The translations under genes and the position numbers were made by a program. Below are positions 1 to 7,975 of a DNA stretch of 64,000 nucleotides, piece by piece; within the stretch, counting starts at the first letter, position 1; each line of letters begins with the position of its first letter. Location: NCBI GenBank assembly GCA_945906305.1, contig CAMDQT010000017.1:1-64000 (forward strand), given 5' to 3'. This DNA is from Ferrithrix thermotolerans DSM 19514 (lineage in GTDB: Bacteria; Actinomycetota; Acidimicrobiia; Acidimicrobiales; CAIXPF01). The notes beneath the pieces were generated by a model. The model was not told the DNA's origin and did no database searches. It worked only from the letters and a program-made list of their open reading frames with translations.

Positions 1-2
1 GG

Positions 3-251
3 GTCGAGGGAGGCAAGACGCCGCCGGTGTCCTTGGCCCGGCTGGCCGAATTGGGATTCCGCACCGTCATCTATCCGGTGGCGGCGCTGCTGGCGGCGAG
101 CCGGGCCGTGCGCACCACACTGGACAGTATCCGTGCCACCGGCACGGCAGAGGTGGCTCTCGCCGCGGGTGGCCTCGACGATTTCGGTGAGTTCGTCACC
201 TTCCTCGGATTGCCCGAGGTGCACGAGCTTGAAGTGCGCTTCGCCTACTGA
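3..251 (+). CDS. Isocitrate lyase/PEP mutase family protein, C-terminal fragment
   Basis: The reading frame is open from the first bases of the window and ends in TGA, leaving about 82 C-terminal residues. The stretch VEGGKTPPVSLARLAELGFR followed by a conserved YPVAALLAASRAVR helix is the typical C-terminal part of the TIM-barrel isocitrate lyase/PEP mutase superfamily (2-methylisocitrate lyase, oxaloacetate decarboxylase and relatives). Catalytic residues lie upstream and are not visible, so the exact reaction cannot be given. The ORF-track start inside it is only the first internal start codon; the true 5' end is outside the window. It is followed on the same strand by an acyl-CoA dehydrogenase with its own ribosome binding site. 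Confidence 0.75.
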   Translation, partial: VEGGKTPPVSLARLAELGFRTVIYPVAALLAASRAVRTTLDSIRATGTAEVALAAGGLDDFGEFVTFLGLPEVHELEVRFAY

Positions 252-344
252 GTGCACTCACTGTGCTAGAGCATTCTTCAGCAAACCGTCCGCCCAGTGC
301 GGCCGAGTACGGACAATCCCGCTTGCGGGGAAGGAGTGGCCATC

Positions 345-1505
345 ATGGATTTCGATCTGTCCGACGAGCACAAGCTGTTCCGGGACACCATGCGCTCCTT
401 CGTGAACCGCGAGATCAAGCCCATCGCCCGCGAATACGAGCAGGCGGGTACCTATCCGACGGAGATCGTCGAGATCATGAAGCAGATGGGCCTCTTCGGG
501 CTCACCATCGACGAGTCCTACGGTGGCATGGGTGCGGACCTGATCACCCTGGCCATCGCCTTCGAGGAAATCGCCCGGGGCTGGATGGGTGTGGCCGGCA
601 TCCTCGGTAGCCACGGTCTGGCCTGCAAGATGATTGGCAAGTGGGGGACCGAGGAGCAGAAGGCCAAGTATCTGCCCGGCCTCGCCACGGGCCAGCGGCG
701 GACCTGCATCGCGTTGACCGAGCCCGATGCGGGCTCGGATCTCCAGTCGGTCAAGACCAGGGCGGTGCGCGACGGCGAGGAGTACATCCTCAATGGCACC
801 AAGACTTGGATCACCAACGCTCGTTTCGCGGACCCGATGCCAGTTCTGTGCAAGACCGACCCTCTCCTCGAGCCCCGCCATCGGGGGATGAGCGTGCTGC
901 TCGTGGACGCCGGTACGCCAGGCTTCACCGTGCTGCGCGATATGGGAAAGCTGGGCTACAAGGGCCCCGAGAGCTGCGAGGTGGTGTTCCAGGATTGCCG
1001 CGTGCCCGCCGCCAACCTGCTGGGCGGGGTCGAGGGCCGGGGCATGGTTCAAGTACTTGGAGCGCTCGAGGTCGGCCGTATCAACGTGGCGGCTCGTGCG
1101 GTCGGCGTGGCCCAGGCCTCCTACGATCACGCCCTGGCCTACTCCAAGCAACGTCACGCGTTCGGTCAACCCATCTCCGGCTTTCAGGCGGTGCAGCACA
1201 AGCTCGCTGACATGGCCACCGAGATCCAGGCGGCCCGTCTGATGACCTGGTGGGCGGCGTGGCAGGCAGACCGCAGCGATCGGGCGGACACCGAAACCGG
1301 CATGGCCAAGCTGTTCGCCTCCGAATTGGCCCTGCGGGCATCATTGGACGCGATGCGCATCCACGGTGGCTACGGCTATTCGACGGAGTTCGAGGTGGAA
1401 CGGTTCTATCGCGACGCACCATTGATGGCGATCGGTGAGGGCACCAGCGACATTCTGCGCGGCGTGATCGCCCGGTCATTGCTCAATGGCTTCAACACCG
1501 ACTGA
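345..1505 (+). CDS. Acyl-CoA dehydrogenase
   Basis: FAD-dependent flavoprotein that introduces an alpha,beta double bond in acyl-CoA thioesters, passing electrons to an electron-transfer flavoprotein. The 386-residue length is normal for the family. Seen: N-terminal helical domain from MDFDLSDEHK, the ALTEPDAGSD loop that contacts FAD/substrate, the IHGGYGY region and the C-terminal EGTSDILR segment. The ORF track begins 16 codons upstream at a GTG; I choose the ATG because a strong GGAAGGAG ribosome binding site lies just before it and the family fold begins there. Substrate chain length is not predictable. It may be co-transcribed with the partial gene upstream. Confidence 0.9.
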   Translation: MDFDLSDEHKLFRDTMRSFVNREIKPIAREYEQAGTYPTEIVEIMKQMGLFGLTIDESYGGMGADLITLAIAFEEIARGWMGVAGILGSHGLACKMIGKWGTEEQKAKYLPGLATGQRRTCIALTEPDAGSDLQSVKTRAVRDGEEYILNGTKTWITNARFADPMPVLCKTDPLLEPRHRGMSVLLVDAGTPGFTVLRDMGKLGYKGPESCEVVFQDCRVPAANLLGGVEGRGMVQVLGALEVGRINVAARAVGVAQASYDHALAYSKQRHAFGQPISGFQAVQHKLADMATEIQAARLMTWWAAWQADRSDRADTETGMAKLFASELALRASLDAMRIHGGYGYSTEFEVERFYRDAPLMAIGEGTSDILRGVIARSLLNGFNTD

Positions 1506-1616
1506 GCAGACATCGAACCGCGTTGGGCGCTCCGTCGGAGGCGTCGCTTCAGTGTCACAGCCACCGAGGAAACTGCACCGTGGGCCGAAGCGTTCGTTCC
1601 CACCAGGAGGCATCCG

Positions 1617-1703
1617 ATGGACCGTACGACGGACATCGCCGCGGTGCGGCGCGTGGCCGATTTACGTAGTGCCACGAGCCCACAGCTGAGCGTGGTGGCC
1701 TGA
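1617..1703 (+). CDS. Possible 28-residue mini-ORF with strong RBS
   Basis: ATG preceded at a 6-base spacing by AGGAGG, the best Shine-Dalgarno match I noticed in the window. It encodes only 28 residues (MDRTTDIAAVRRVADLR...), ends in TGA, and has no recognisable domain. It could be a genuine small protein, the head of a gene whose body has been deleted, or a leader peptide. The AT-rich palindrome 37 bases further on may be connected with it. Coding status is uncertain. Confidence 0.3.
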   Translation: MDRTTDIAAVRRVADLRSATSPQLSVVA

Positions 1704-1740
1704 GCGGGGACCAGCTGCTCTTACCAGGGGCCTCTTGCAG

Positions 1741-1764
1741 TTTGCATAATGTAAGTTATGCAAA
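1741..1764. promoter_or_regulatory. Perfect 9-bp inverted repeat, operator-like
   Basis: Arms TTTGCATAA and TTATGCAAA are exact reverse complements separated by a 6-base spacer, 24 bp in all. The symmetry and AT-richness stand out against GC-rich surroundings and resemble GntR/TetR-type operators. No gene starts directly downstream on either strand, since both flanking genes end here. Confidence 0.5.
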
Positions 1765-1817
1765 ACAGGCCCCGAAGTTGGCCTGGCACCCCAGCGAGGC
1801 CAGGCGGAAGGTCAACC

Positions 1818-2864
1818 TCAGACGCTGCCAGGCATCAGCTTCGCTTCGGCCGCCTGATCGAAGCCGAGCAGTGCCGTACGACGGGCGTGGCTTTCCAGAT
1901 GGGCCCAGTCGGCCACGGATTCGTCTTCGGTCACCACAATGATTTGGCGTCCGTCGCTTCGGCCGGCCAGATGATCGAGGACGAAGCTCAACAGCTCGTG
2001 GTCCAGGCTCGGCGAGACGGCCACTACACAAGGGCCTCCGTCAGGATGTGACCGCGGCATCAACGCACAGACGGTACGGACGATCTCGATGGGATCGACC
2101 GACCATTCACCGCGGACATCGGGCGCGCCGACCGTCGCCATAGCGCCGATCCGACCCGCCAGCCCCACTGCCGCCGCTACTCGATCTCGCTGGCATAACG
2201 CGGCATCGACGTCGATGGGTCCGACCAGTTGCATCCAGGTCGTCCCCGTAGTGGTGGACTCCCCCGGGCGACCGCACGGCACGGAGGCGTTCGTCGATCG
2301 TGGTTTGCGCCGTAGCAACCGACGGAACGCGCCGGGACGGGACAATCTCCCCTCTCCCCCGGTCGGGCCTCCGCCGCTCTCCCCCCCGGGTTGAGTCAAC
2401 ACCGCCGCACGGTCGGCCGCGAGCTGATCGGCAAGACGCCACAGCACCCCTTGGTCGAGTCCGCTTAGGTGGTACACGGTGTCGGCGTCGGTGCGCCGCG
2501 TTGCAGCGTCGGTGCACTCGGGGTTGAAACGGAACGATTCGAGCTCACCCAGCGGGCGCTCTTGGCAGTTCTCAACCTCGACCAGCCGGTGACGCGCCGC
2601 GAACGGTCGGAACAGCACAAAGGAGGCTCCGTCGTTTATGGCGAACTCCACGTGCGTACCGTCACCGGCGTGCAGAACCTTGCCCAGCCGCCCGAGAACG
2701 GCGTCCACGGACCCCAGTGAGCACAGCACAATATTGAGCCCAGGCTGGAACTGCAAGATGCGCGCCGGTTGTCGATCGGCGAAGCTAACGCGTTGGAGAC
2801 GCCAGCTCAGCGGGTGTGTCAAAGGGGGTTGGACCCCGATCGAGGCGGGCTCAGGGGCGACCAT
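1818..2864 (-). CDS. Degenerate P-loop (ABC/AAA-like) ATPase-fold protein
   Basis: A 348-residue protein not recognised by name. Near residues 39-60 FQPGLNIVLCSLGSVDAVL has the shape of the N-terminal strand and P-loop of SMC/RecF-like ATPases (F-PGLN-V-G-NGSGKS), but the GK[ST] of Walker A is absent. Near the C-terminus SLDHELLSFVLDHLAG and GRQIIVVTEDESVADWA resemble the D-loop and H-loop region of the same families. The middle is low-complexity and Gly/Arg-rich (GGESGGGPTGGEGR). The start is well supported by AGGAAGGAG a few bases upstream of ATG. It is divergent from rsgA. My inference is a nucleotide-binding-fold protein that has lost ATP hydrolysis; function unknown. Confidence 0.6.
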   Translation of the reverse strand: MVAPEPASIGVQPPLTHPLSWRLQRVSFADRQPARILQFQPGLNIVLCSLGSVDAVLGRLGKVLHAGDGTHVEFAINDGASFVLFRPFAARHRLVEVENCQERPLGELESFRFNPECTDAATRRTDADTVYHLSGLDQGVLWRLADQLAADRAAVLTQPGGESGGGPTGGEGRLSRPGAFRRLLRRKPRSTNASVPCGRPGESTTTGTTWMQLVGPIDVDAALCQRDRVAAAVGLAGRIGAMATVGAPDVRGEWSVDPIEIVRTVCALMPRSHPDGGPCVVAVSPSLDHELLSFVLDHLAGRSDGRQIIVVTEDESVADWAHLESHARRTALLGFDQAAEAKLMPGSV

Positions 2865-3065
2865 GCGCGTGCTCCTTCCTGTGGCACCGCGGCAAGATTA
2901 TGGGGTCGCCATTCACGGTGGGGGGACCGTTGCTCCCCCACGGCTCTCGGCCGAGCAAAGCCCCTGTAGGCTCGCCCTCGCCGGATGAGTGCTCGGGGCT
3001 GGGTCCTTCCCGCCGCTACCGTGGCGAGGACCCGCTCCCATCGCGCGGGTTCCTGACCGTGACGA

Positions 3066-4235
3066 GTGCGCCATGACCTGTCTGCTTCCATGAGCCCCGC
3101 GGAGCAACGGCCGGGCGACGCGCCGTGGGTCGGCTACGAAGCGTTCTGCACCGAGCAGTGGGCCTCGGGTCGCCGAATTGCTCGCGTCGTGGTGGTGTCG
3201 CGTGGGTTTGACACGGTCCGTTTCCTCGATGGCACCGAGGAACTCACCGCTCGTTCAACGGCTGCGTTCCGGGCGGCACAATTCGCCAGCCCTCCGGCCG
3301 TGGGTGACGTGGTGGCTGTGGTTTCGGACGGTTCCACTGAGGCCATCGTCGCCATCGCACCCCGTCACGGGGTGATTGTGCGCCGGGACCCGGCGGACCG
3401 GATGAGCGCCCAGGTGGTGGCGGCCAATGTCGACACCGTGTTCTGTGTGTTCGGTCTCGACCGTGAGCTGCGGCCCCGGCGGGTGGAGCGGGTGCTCGTG
3501 TTGGTCCTCGAGGGCGGCGCCACACCGGTGGTCGTGCTGACCAAGGCCGATCTTGGCGATGGCGAGGAGCGGGTTCGGGTGGCCCGCACGGTGGTCGAAG
3601 CGGTCGGTCCCGGTACGGCGGTGTGCGTCGTGTCGAGTCGCAGTGGCCTGGGCCTAGACGAACTAGCGCGCTATCTCGGCCCAGGCGATACCACAGCCCT
3701 GCTGGGCGAGTCCGGTGCGGGCAAGTCCTCGTTGGTCAACGCCCTCGTGGGTGACGAGGCCACGCAGGTCGGTGCGGTGCGAGGACGCGACAGCCGGGGT
3801 CGGCACACCACCACCGCCCGGCGGCTGTTCTCCGTGCGCTCGGGCGGGGCGCTGATCGACACCCCCGGCCTGCGGGCCCTGGGGTTGTGGGACGGCGCGG
3901 AGGGCGTCGACGAGGCCTTCCCCGACATTGCGGCGTTAGCCGTCGAGTGCCGATTCAGGGACTGTCGCCATGTCGATGAGCCGGGCTGCGCCGTACGCCG
4001 CGCTACGGCGGGTGCCACGCTGGCCTCGTCACGGCTCGACGCGTACCGCGCTTTACGGGCCGAGATGGACACCGTGGAGGCCAAGCGGGAGGCGGGCCGA
4101 CGCCTGCGTGGAGAAGGCCGGCGGCCACCCCTGCGCCGGACCCGCCGGCGGGCCGGCGTCGACGACGATGAGGCGCAGGCCGACACGACCCGTTACGGCG
4201 ATGCGGCGTTCGAGGTCAACACCGACGAGATCTGA
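3066..4235 (+). CDS. rsgA: Ribosome small-subunit-dependent GTPase A
   Basis: Late 30S assembly factor with a circularly permuted GTPase domain. The order of motifs shows the permutation: G4-like TKAD comes first, then G5-like VSSRSG, then the P-loop GESGAGKSS and G3 DTPGL. An N-terminal OB-fold-like region precedes it and a C-terminal zinc knuckle C-x4-C-x-H-x5-C (CRFRDCRHVDEPGC) follows, as expected for RsgA/YjeQ. The 389-residue form starts at GTG; an ATG eight codons later (position 3090) is an alternative, and neither has a clear Shine-Dalgarno. The C-terminus is Arg-rich, consistent with rRNA contact. It ends 70 bases before the J-domain gene, which has its own promoter. Confidence 0.92.
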   Translation: MRHDLSASMSPAEQRPGDAPWVGYEAFCTEQWASGRRIARVVVVSRGFDTVRFLDGTEELTARSTAAFRAAQFASPPAVGDVVAVVSDGSTEAIVAIAPRHGVIVRRDPADRMSAQVVAANVDTVFCVFGLDRELRPRRVERVLVLVLEGGATPVVVLTKADLGDGEERVRVARTVVEAVGPGTAVCVVSSRSGLGLDELARYLGPGDTTALLGESGAGKSSLVNALVGDEATQVGAVRGRDSRGRHTTTARRLFSVRSGGALIDTPGLRALGLWDGAEGVDEAFPDIAALAVECRFRDCRHVDEPGCAVRRATAGATLASSRLDAYRALRAEMDTVEAKREAGRRLRGEGRRPPLRRTRRRAGVDDDEAQADTTRYGDAAFEVNTDEI

Positions 4236-4292
4236 CAACCCTCTGGCGAGCCGGTCGATCCGGGCCTGCCGCGTCCGCCCACACCGAGGGCG

Positions 4293-4298
4293 TAGCGT
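4293..4298 (+). promoter_or_regulatory. -10 element (TAGCGT), leaderless promoter
   Basis: TAGCGT followed by exactly seven bases and then GTG of the J-domain gene. This TANNNT-N7-start geometry places transcription initiation on the start codon. Confidence 0.55.
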
Positions 4299-4305
4299 TC
4301 TGCTG

Positions 4306-5085
4306 GTGAGCGACGAGGTCCGCGGCGAGGAGGCTGAGAGGGGGTACTACGCCCGCTTGGGGGTAGAGCCCGACGCCGATCTTGGCGCGCTTCGGGCGGC
4401 GTATCGAAGCCAGGCCCGAAAGTACCACCCCGACCTGCAGCGGCGCGATGGCCCTGACACCGCGCGGGCGATGGCGGAGGTCAATAAAGCCTGGGAGACC
4501 CTTTCCGACCCCCGCCTCAGGAGACTCTACGACGAGGAGCGAAAGGGGCAGCTCGAGCAGGCCGAAGCCGTCGCCCGTACCCGCGCCCGCGCCGGGCGGG
4601 CCCCGGCCCCGGCCCCGTTCTTGCATCCCCAGCCGTCCGAGGCGGTGCGCCTGGTCTTCACCCGCCAAGACGCGTGGCTCAGCACCATGGCCCTGCGTAT
4701 CCGCCTCCTGGTTCGCTACGCAGGCCGCAGCGCGGCCCAGACGATGCTGTTGCGCCACCCGGGGACGGCCCGAGACACCTGGGAGGCCATGGTGCCGGCG
4801 ATCTGCGAGCACCTCGTCGTTGATGTGGGCGAACGGATCCGCTTGGCCCGTGCCGCAGCCGCCGCTCCCCTCGATCTGGCCAACGCGGCGGCGTTGATCG
4901 GCCTGAGAATGTACGGCGAGCAGTTGCTCGCCGGTACGGCGGGCCTCAGCGCCGAGGAGCGAGATCGTCACGCGGAGATGGTCGACCGCATGTACGAGAC
5001 GCTGGCCTACGAATTGCCACGAGAGTTGGTGCAGGCGTTGGGAGACTCGCCTCGGGTGCATCGCCGCTTGACCCGCCGTCGTTGA
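4306..5085 (+). CDS. J-domain (DnaJ-like) protein
   Basis: Begins with a DnaJ domain (residues about 13-72): YYARLGVEPDA at the start, the diagnostic HPD tripeptide at about 41-43, and the LSDPRLRRLYDEER end of helix IV. J domains stimulate DnaK ATPase. The remaining 180 residues are mostly helical and lack the G/F, zinc-finger and client-binding domains of true DnaJ, so this is a type III J protein with an unidentified partner domain. The ORF track opens 112 codons earlier inside rsgA; the GTG chosen sits at the right distance from a TAGCGT -10 box and at the beginning of the fold. A TM segment is not evident, so it is probably cytosolic. Confidence 0.85.
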   Translation: MSDEVRGEEAERGYYARLGVEPDADLGALRAAYRSQARKYHPDLQRRDGPDTARAMAEVNKAWETLSDPRLRRLYDEERKGQLEQAEAVARTRARAGRAPAPAPFLHPQPSEAVRLVFTRQDAWLSTMALRIRLLVRYAGRSAAQTMLLRHPGTARDTWEAMVPAICEHLVVDVGERIRLARAAAAAPLDLANAAALIGLRMYGEQLLAGTAGLSAEERDRHAEMVDRMYETLAYELPRELVQALGDSPRVHRRLTRRR

Positions 5086-5161
5086 GGGCGTCCGCTCTCG
5101 GTGGCAGTGTCGCCGGTCATGTGCAGCGCGTCGGCGGCCCGACGCATGACCCCTAAGCCGC

Positions 5162-5167
5162 TAAGTT
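5162..5167 (+). promoter_or_regulatory. -10 element (TAAGTT), leaderless promoter
   Basis: TAAGTT, seven bases, then ATG of the SDR gene. Same geometry as the other leaderless starts in the window. Confidence 0.5.
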
Positions 5168-5174
5168 CGCCGCC

Positions 5175-5945
5175 ATGATCGACCTCTCCGGCAAAACCGC
5201 CTTGGTGACCGGTGCCAGCCGTGGCATTGGCGAGGCGACAGCCAAGGTGTTGGACCGCGCCGGTGCCCGGTTGCTGCTCAGCGGCCGTACCGTCGAGGAT
5301 CTCGAGCGGGTGGCGGCGGAGCTGACCCAGCCGGCGACGGTGTTGGTGGCGGATCTGTCCCAGCCAGGTAGTGGCACCGAACTCGCTCAGCGGGTCCTAG
5401 CGACGACGGGTGGCGTGGACATCTTGGTCAACAACGCCGGCATCCCCATGCGCCGCACACCCAGTCAGTTGACCGAAGCTGACGTCGATGAGGTGTTCGC
5501 CATCAACGTGCGCGCCTTGGTGATGTTGACCGTGGCGTTAGGGCCTTCAATGGCCGCACGAGGCGGTGGGTCGGTGATCAACGTGTCCTCCGTGGCGGCG
5601 ATACGCGGCCCTCTGGGGCGAGTGGCGTATGCGGGCACGAAGGGTGCGGTGGACGCCATGACCCGAGCCCTTGCCGCCGACTTGGGGCCGGTGGGCATTC
5701 GGGTGAACTCGGTGGCCCCTGGCATTATCACCACCGCGATCTGGGAGCAAAGTCGTCGTAGCGTGCCCGGCCTCATCGAGGACTTGGCGGAGCAAGTTGC
5801 GCTGAAGCGCTGGGGTTCGGCGGAGGATGTCGCCGACACCGTGCTGTTCTTTGCCTCGGACCTCTCGCGCTACGTCACCGGTGAAACCCTCGGGGTTGAC
5901 GGCGGCATGGGCAAGGTCGGTGCAAGTCCTTGCCCGACGAGTTGA
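5175..5945 (+). CDS. Short-chain dehydrogenase/reductase (SDR)
   Basis: Classical 256-residue NAD(P)-dependent SDR. Seen in order: cofactor motif TGASRGIG near residue 12, the NNAG motif, catalytic Ser in NVSSVAA, and the YAGTK form of the YxxxK active site; GVDGGMG closes the fold. The Arg after TGAS suggests NADPH preference. It could be a FabG-like ketoreductase or an alcohol dehydrogenase of a side pathway; the substrate is not predictable. It is convergent with the ARC gene, with a tetraloop hairpin between them, and is transcribed from its own leaderless promoter. Confidence 0.85.
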   Translation: MIDLSGKTALVTGASRGIGEATAKVLDRAGARLLLSGRTVEDLERVAAELTQPATVLVADLSQPGSGTELAQRVLATTGGVDILVNNAGIPMRRTPSQLTEADVDEVFAINVRALVMLTVALGPSMAARGGGSVINVSSVAAIRGPLGRVAYAGTKGAVDAMTRALAADLGPVGIRVNSVAPGIITTAIWEQSRRSVPGLIEDLAEQVALKRWGSAEDVADTVLFFASDLSRYVTGETLGVDGGMGKVGASPCPTS

Positions 5946-5986
5946 TTGGACGAGAACGGGCCGACGTCGCCCAGCCCAACGGTGCT

Positions 5987-6004
5987 GGCGCGGCGAACCG
6001 CGCC
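5987..6004. terminator. GC hairpin between convergent genes
   Basis: GGCGCGG and CCGCGCC form a perfect 7-bp stem closed by a CGAA tetraloop, in the 73-base gap between the convergent SDR and ARC genes. There is no T run on either side, so an intrinsic terminator of the actinobacterial type or a transcript-end stabiliser is inferred. Confidence 0.4.
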
Positions 6005-6018
6005 TGTTACCGATTGAC

Positions 6019-7908
6019 CTAGAGATACTGGCCGGTAGCCATGCGTTCGATGGCCCGGCCCCCCTGAGGCTCTTGAGCCGTTCGATTGCTGCTGACCAGG
6101 GTGCGGATGTACACGATTCGCTCCCCCTTCTTGCCCGAGATCTTGGCCCAGTCGTCGGGGTTGGTGGTGTTGGGCAGGTCCTCGTGTTCCTTGTACTCCT
6201 GGTGGATGGCGGCCACGAGGTCTTCGAGGCCGATTCCACCACTGCCGCCACCGATCAAACGCTTGATGGCCAGCTTCTTGGCGCGGCGCACGATGTTCTC
6301 AATCATGGCGCCGGAGGAGAAGTCCCTGAAGTACATGACCTCGCGGTCACCATTCTGGTAGGTGACCTCGAGGAACTGGTTGGCCTCATCGTCGCGATAC
6401 ATCTCCTCGACGGTGGCTTCGATCATCGCGTCTATGGCGGCGGCCTTGTCGCCATCGACGGCATGTAGCGCGGCGGGATCGAGCGGAAGGTCCTCGGTCA
6501 GGTAGCGGGCGAAGATCTGCTTCGCCGCAACCATGTTGGGCCGTTCGATCTTGATCTTCACGTCAAGGCGTCCAGGCCGCAGAATGGCCGGGTCGATGAG
6601 GTCCTCCCGGTTGGAGGCACCGATCACGATGACATTCTTGAGGGTTTCGACACCATCGATCTCGGCCAGTAGCTGCGGCACGATGGTGGACTCGATGTCG
6701 GAGCTGATGCCCGAGCCGCGGGTTCGGAACAACGACTCCATCTCGTCGAAGAACACGATGACTGGCCAGCCCTCTTCCGATTTCTCGCGGGCCCTTTGGA
6801 AGACGAGTCGGATTTGTCGCTCCGTCTCACCGACGTACTTGTTGAGCAGTTCGGGACCCTTGATGTTGAGGAAGTAACTGCGGGCTTTCGCGTCGCCAGA
6901 CACCTCGGCAACCTTTTTGGCCAAGCTGTTGGCCACGGCCTTGGCGATGAGGGTCTTACCGCAGCCCGGGGGGCCATACAGCAGGATGCCCTTGGGCGCG
7001 GGCAGCTTGTAGGCGGCGAAGAGCTCCCGGTGGACGAAGGGAAGCTCCACCGCATCGGTGATCTGTTCGATCTGCTCGTCAAGACCACCCACATCGGCAT
7101 AGGAGACGTCTGGCACCTCCTCGAGCACGAGTTCCTCGACCTCTGGGCGGGGCAGCTTTTCGAGCAGCAGGCCCGACCGGGTGTCCATGAGCAGGATGTC
7201 GCCCGAGCGGAGCTTCTCGTGTTGCAACGAGGCGGACAGCTCGGCTACTCGCTCCTCGTCGGCGCGGCCCACGATGAGGGCCCGAGTGCCATCGGAGAGC
7301 AACTCCTTGAGGCTCACCACCTCGCCGCTGCGTTCTCCCTTGCGGGCCAACACGACGTTGAGCGATTCGTTCAGTACGACCTCTGCACCGCGTTCGAGGG
7401 TGTCGATGTCGATGTCAGGGTGGAACGCAACGCGCATTTTGCGGCCACCGGAGTACACGTCGACGGTGCGGTCATCATCATTGAAGCCCAGGTAGGTGCC
7501 ATAGGCCGACGGGGGTCGGGTGAGCTTTTCCACTTCCTCGCGCAGCGCGGCGATCTGCTCACGGGCTTCGCGCAAGGTATAGGTGAGCTTCTCGTTCTGG
7601 GAGACGGCCTGGGTCAGCTGACCTTTGGTGTCGAGCAGTCGCTCCTCGAGGGTGCGCACCCGCTTCGGCGCGTCTTGGAGGCGGCGTCGGAGCGCGACGA
7701 TCTCCTCCTCCATCGTCTTGGCCTGCTCGCGCAGTTCGGCGATTTCGGTCTCGTAATTGGAGAGTCGCCGCTCGTACTCGGGGTTGTTGACGGCTGGACC
7801 TCCTGCTCGTCCGGTGGAGACTTTCCGGGTCTTCAGCGGATGTCCGTCCGGCTCGGTCGGCGAAGCCGACCGGTCGCCTTGGCGGACGGGTTCTTGCAGT
7901 TCGACCAT
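6019..7908 (-). CDS. arc: Proteasome-activating AAA ATPase ARC/Mpa
   Basis: Hexameric AAA ATPase that unfolds pupylated proteins for the 20S proteasome. Seen: N-terminal coiled coil (about residues 45-130) that binds Pup, interdomain OB region (about 135-250), AAA module with Walker A GPPGCGKT (about 312-319), Walker B IVFFDE and the sensor/arginine-finger region ILRPGRLD. The protein ends in GQYL, matching the penultimate-Tyr (HbYX-like) C-terminus that docks into the 20S alpha ring. The ORF-track start overlaps glpD and is not credible; the ATG giving 629 residues follows glpD by 67 bases, though no clear Shine-Dalgarno precedes it. Unusually, no dop, pup, prcBA or pafA gene is next to it. 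Confidence 0.93.
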   Translation of the reverse strand: MVELQEPVRQGDRSASPTEPDGHPLKTRKVSTGRAGGPAVNNPEYERRLSNYETEIAELREQAKTMEEEIVALRRRLQDAPKRVRTLEERLLDTKGQLTQAVSQNEKLTYTLREAREQIAALREEVEKLTRPPSAYGTYLGFNDDDRTVDVYSGGRKMRVAFHPDIDIDTLERGAEVVLNESLNVVLARKGERSGEVVSLKELLSDGTRALIVGRADEERVAELSASLQHEKLRSGDILLMDTRSGLLLEKLPRPEVEELVLEEVPDVSYADVGGLDEQIEQITDAVELPFVHRELFAAYKLPAPKGILLYGPPGCGKTLIAKAVANSLAKKVAEVSGDAKARSYFLNIKGPELLNKYVGETERQIRLVFQRAREKSEEGWPVIVFFDEMESLFRTRGSGISSDIESTIVPQLLAEIDGVETLKNVIVIGASNREDLIDPAILRPGRLDVKIKIERPNMVAAKQIFARYLTEDLPLDPAALHAVDGDKAAAIDAMIEATVEEMYRDDEANQFLEVTYQNGDREVMYFRDFSSGAMIENIVRRAKKLAIKRLIGGGSGGIGLEDLVAAIHQEYKEHEDLPNTTNPDDWAKISGKKGERIVYIRTLVSSNRTAQEPQGGRAIERMATGQYL

Positions 7909-7975
7909 ACACGCCGATCGGTAACTCTGCGCGTGTTCGAGGGCGAAGTTGCCGCGGTGCCTTCGCCGGTGGGGC

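Larger units (their letters stand above)
1506..1817. other. Convergent intergenic region with a mini-ORF and a palindrome
   Basis: About 310 bases between the 3' ends of the plus-strand acyl-CoA dehydrogenase and the minus-strand P-loop-like protein. No conventional gene is present. It contains a 28-codon ORF with a near-perfect Shine-Dalgarno and, shortly after, a perfect AT-rich inverted repeat. I saw no GC-rich hairpin followed by a T run that would serve as an ordinary terminator. Confidence 0.6.

Noticed and set aside
258-1199. 313-residue minus-strand ORF
   Set aside because: Antisense to the first acyl-CoA dehydrogenase; no domain visible.
2918-2941. GTGGGGG...CCCCCAC hairpin between the P-loop-like gene and rsgA
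   Set aside because: A 7-bp stem with a long loop in a divergent promoter region; no T run and runs of G and C arise easily here, so no function is claimed.
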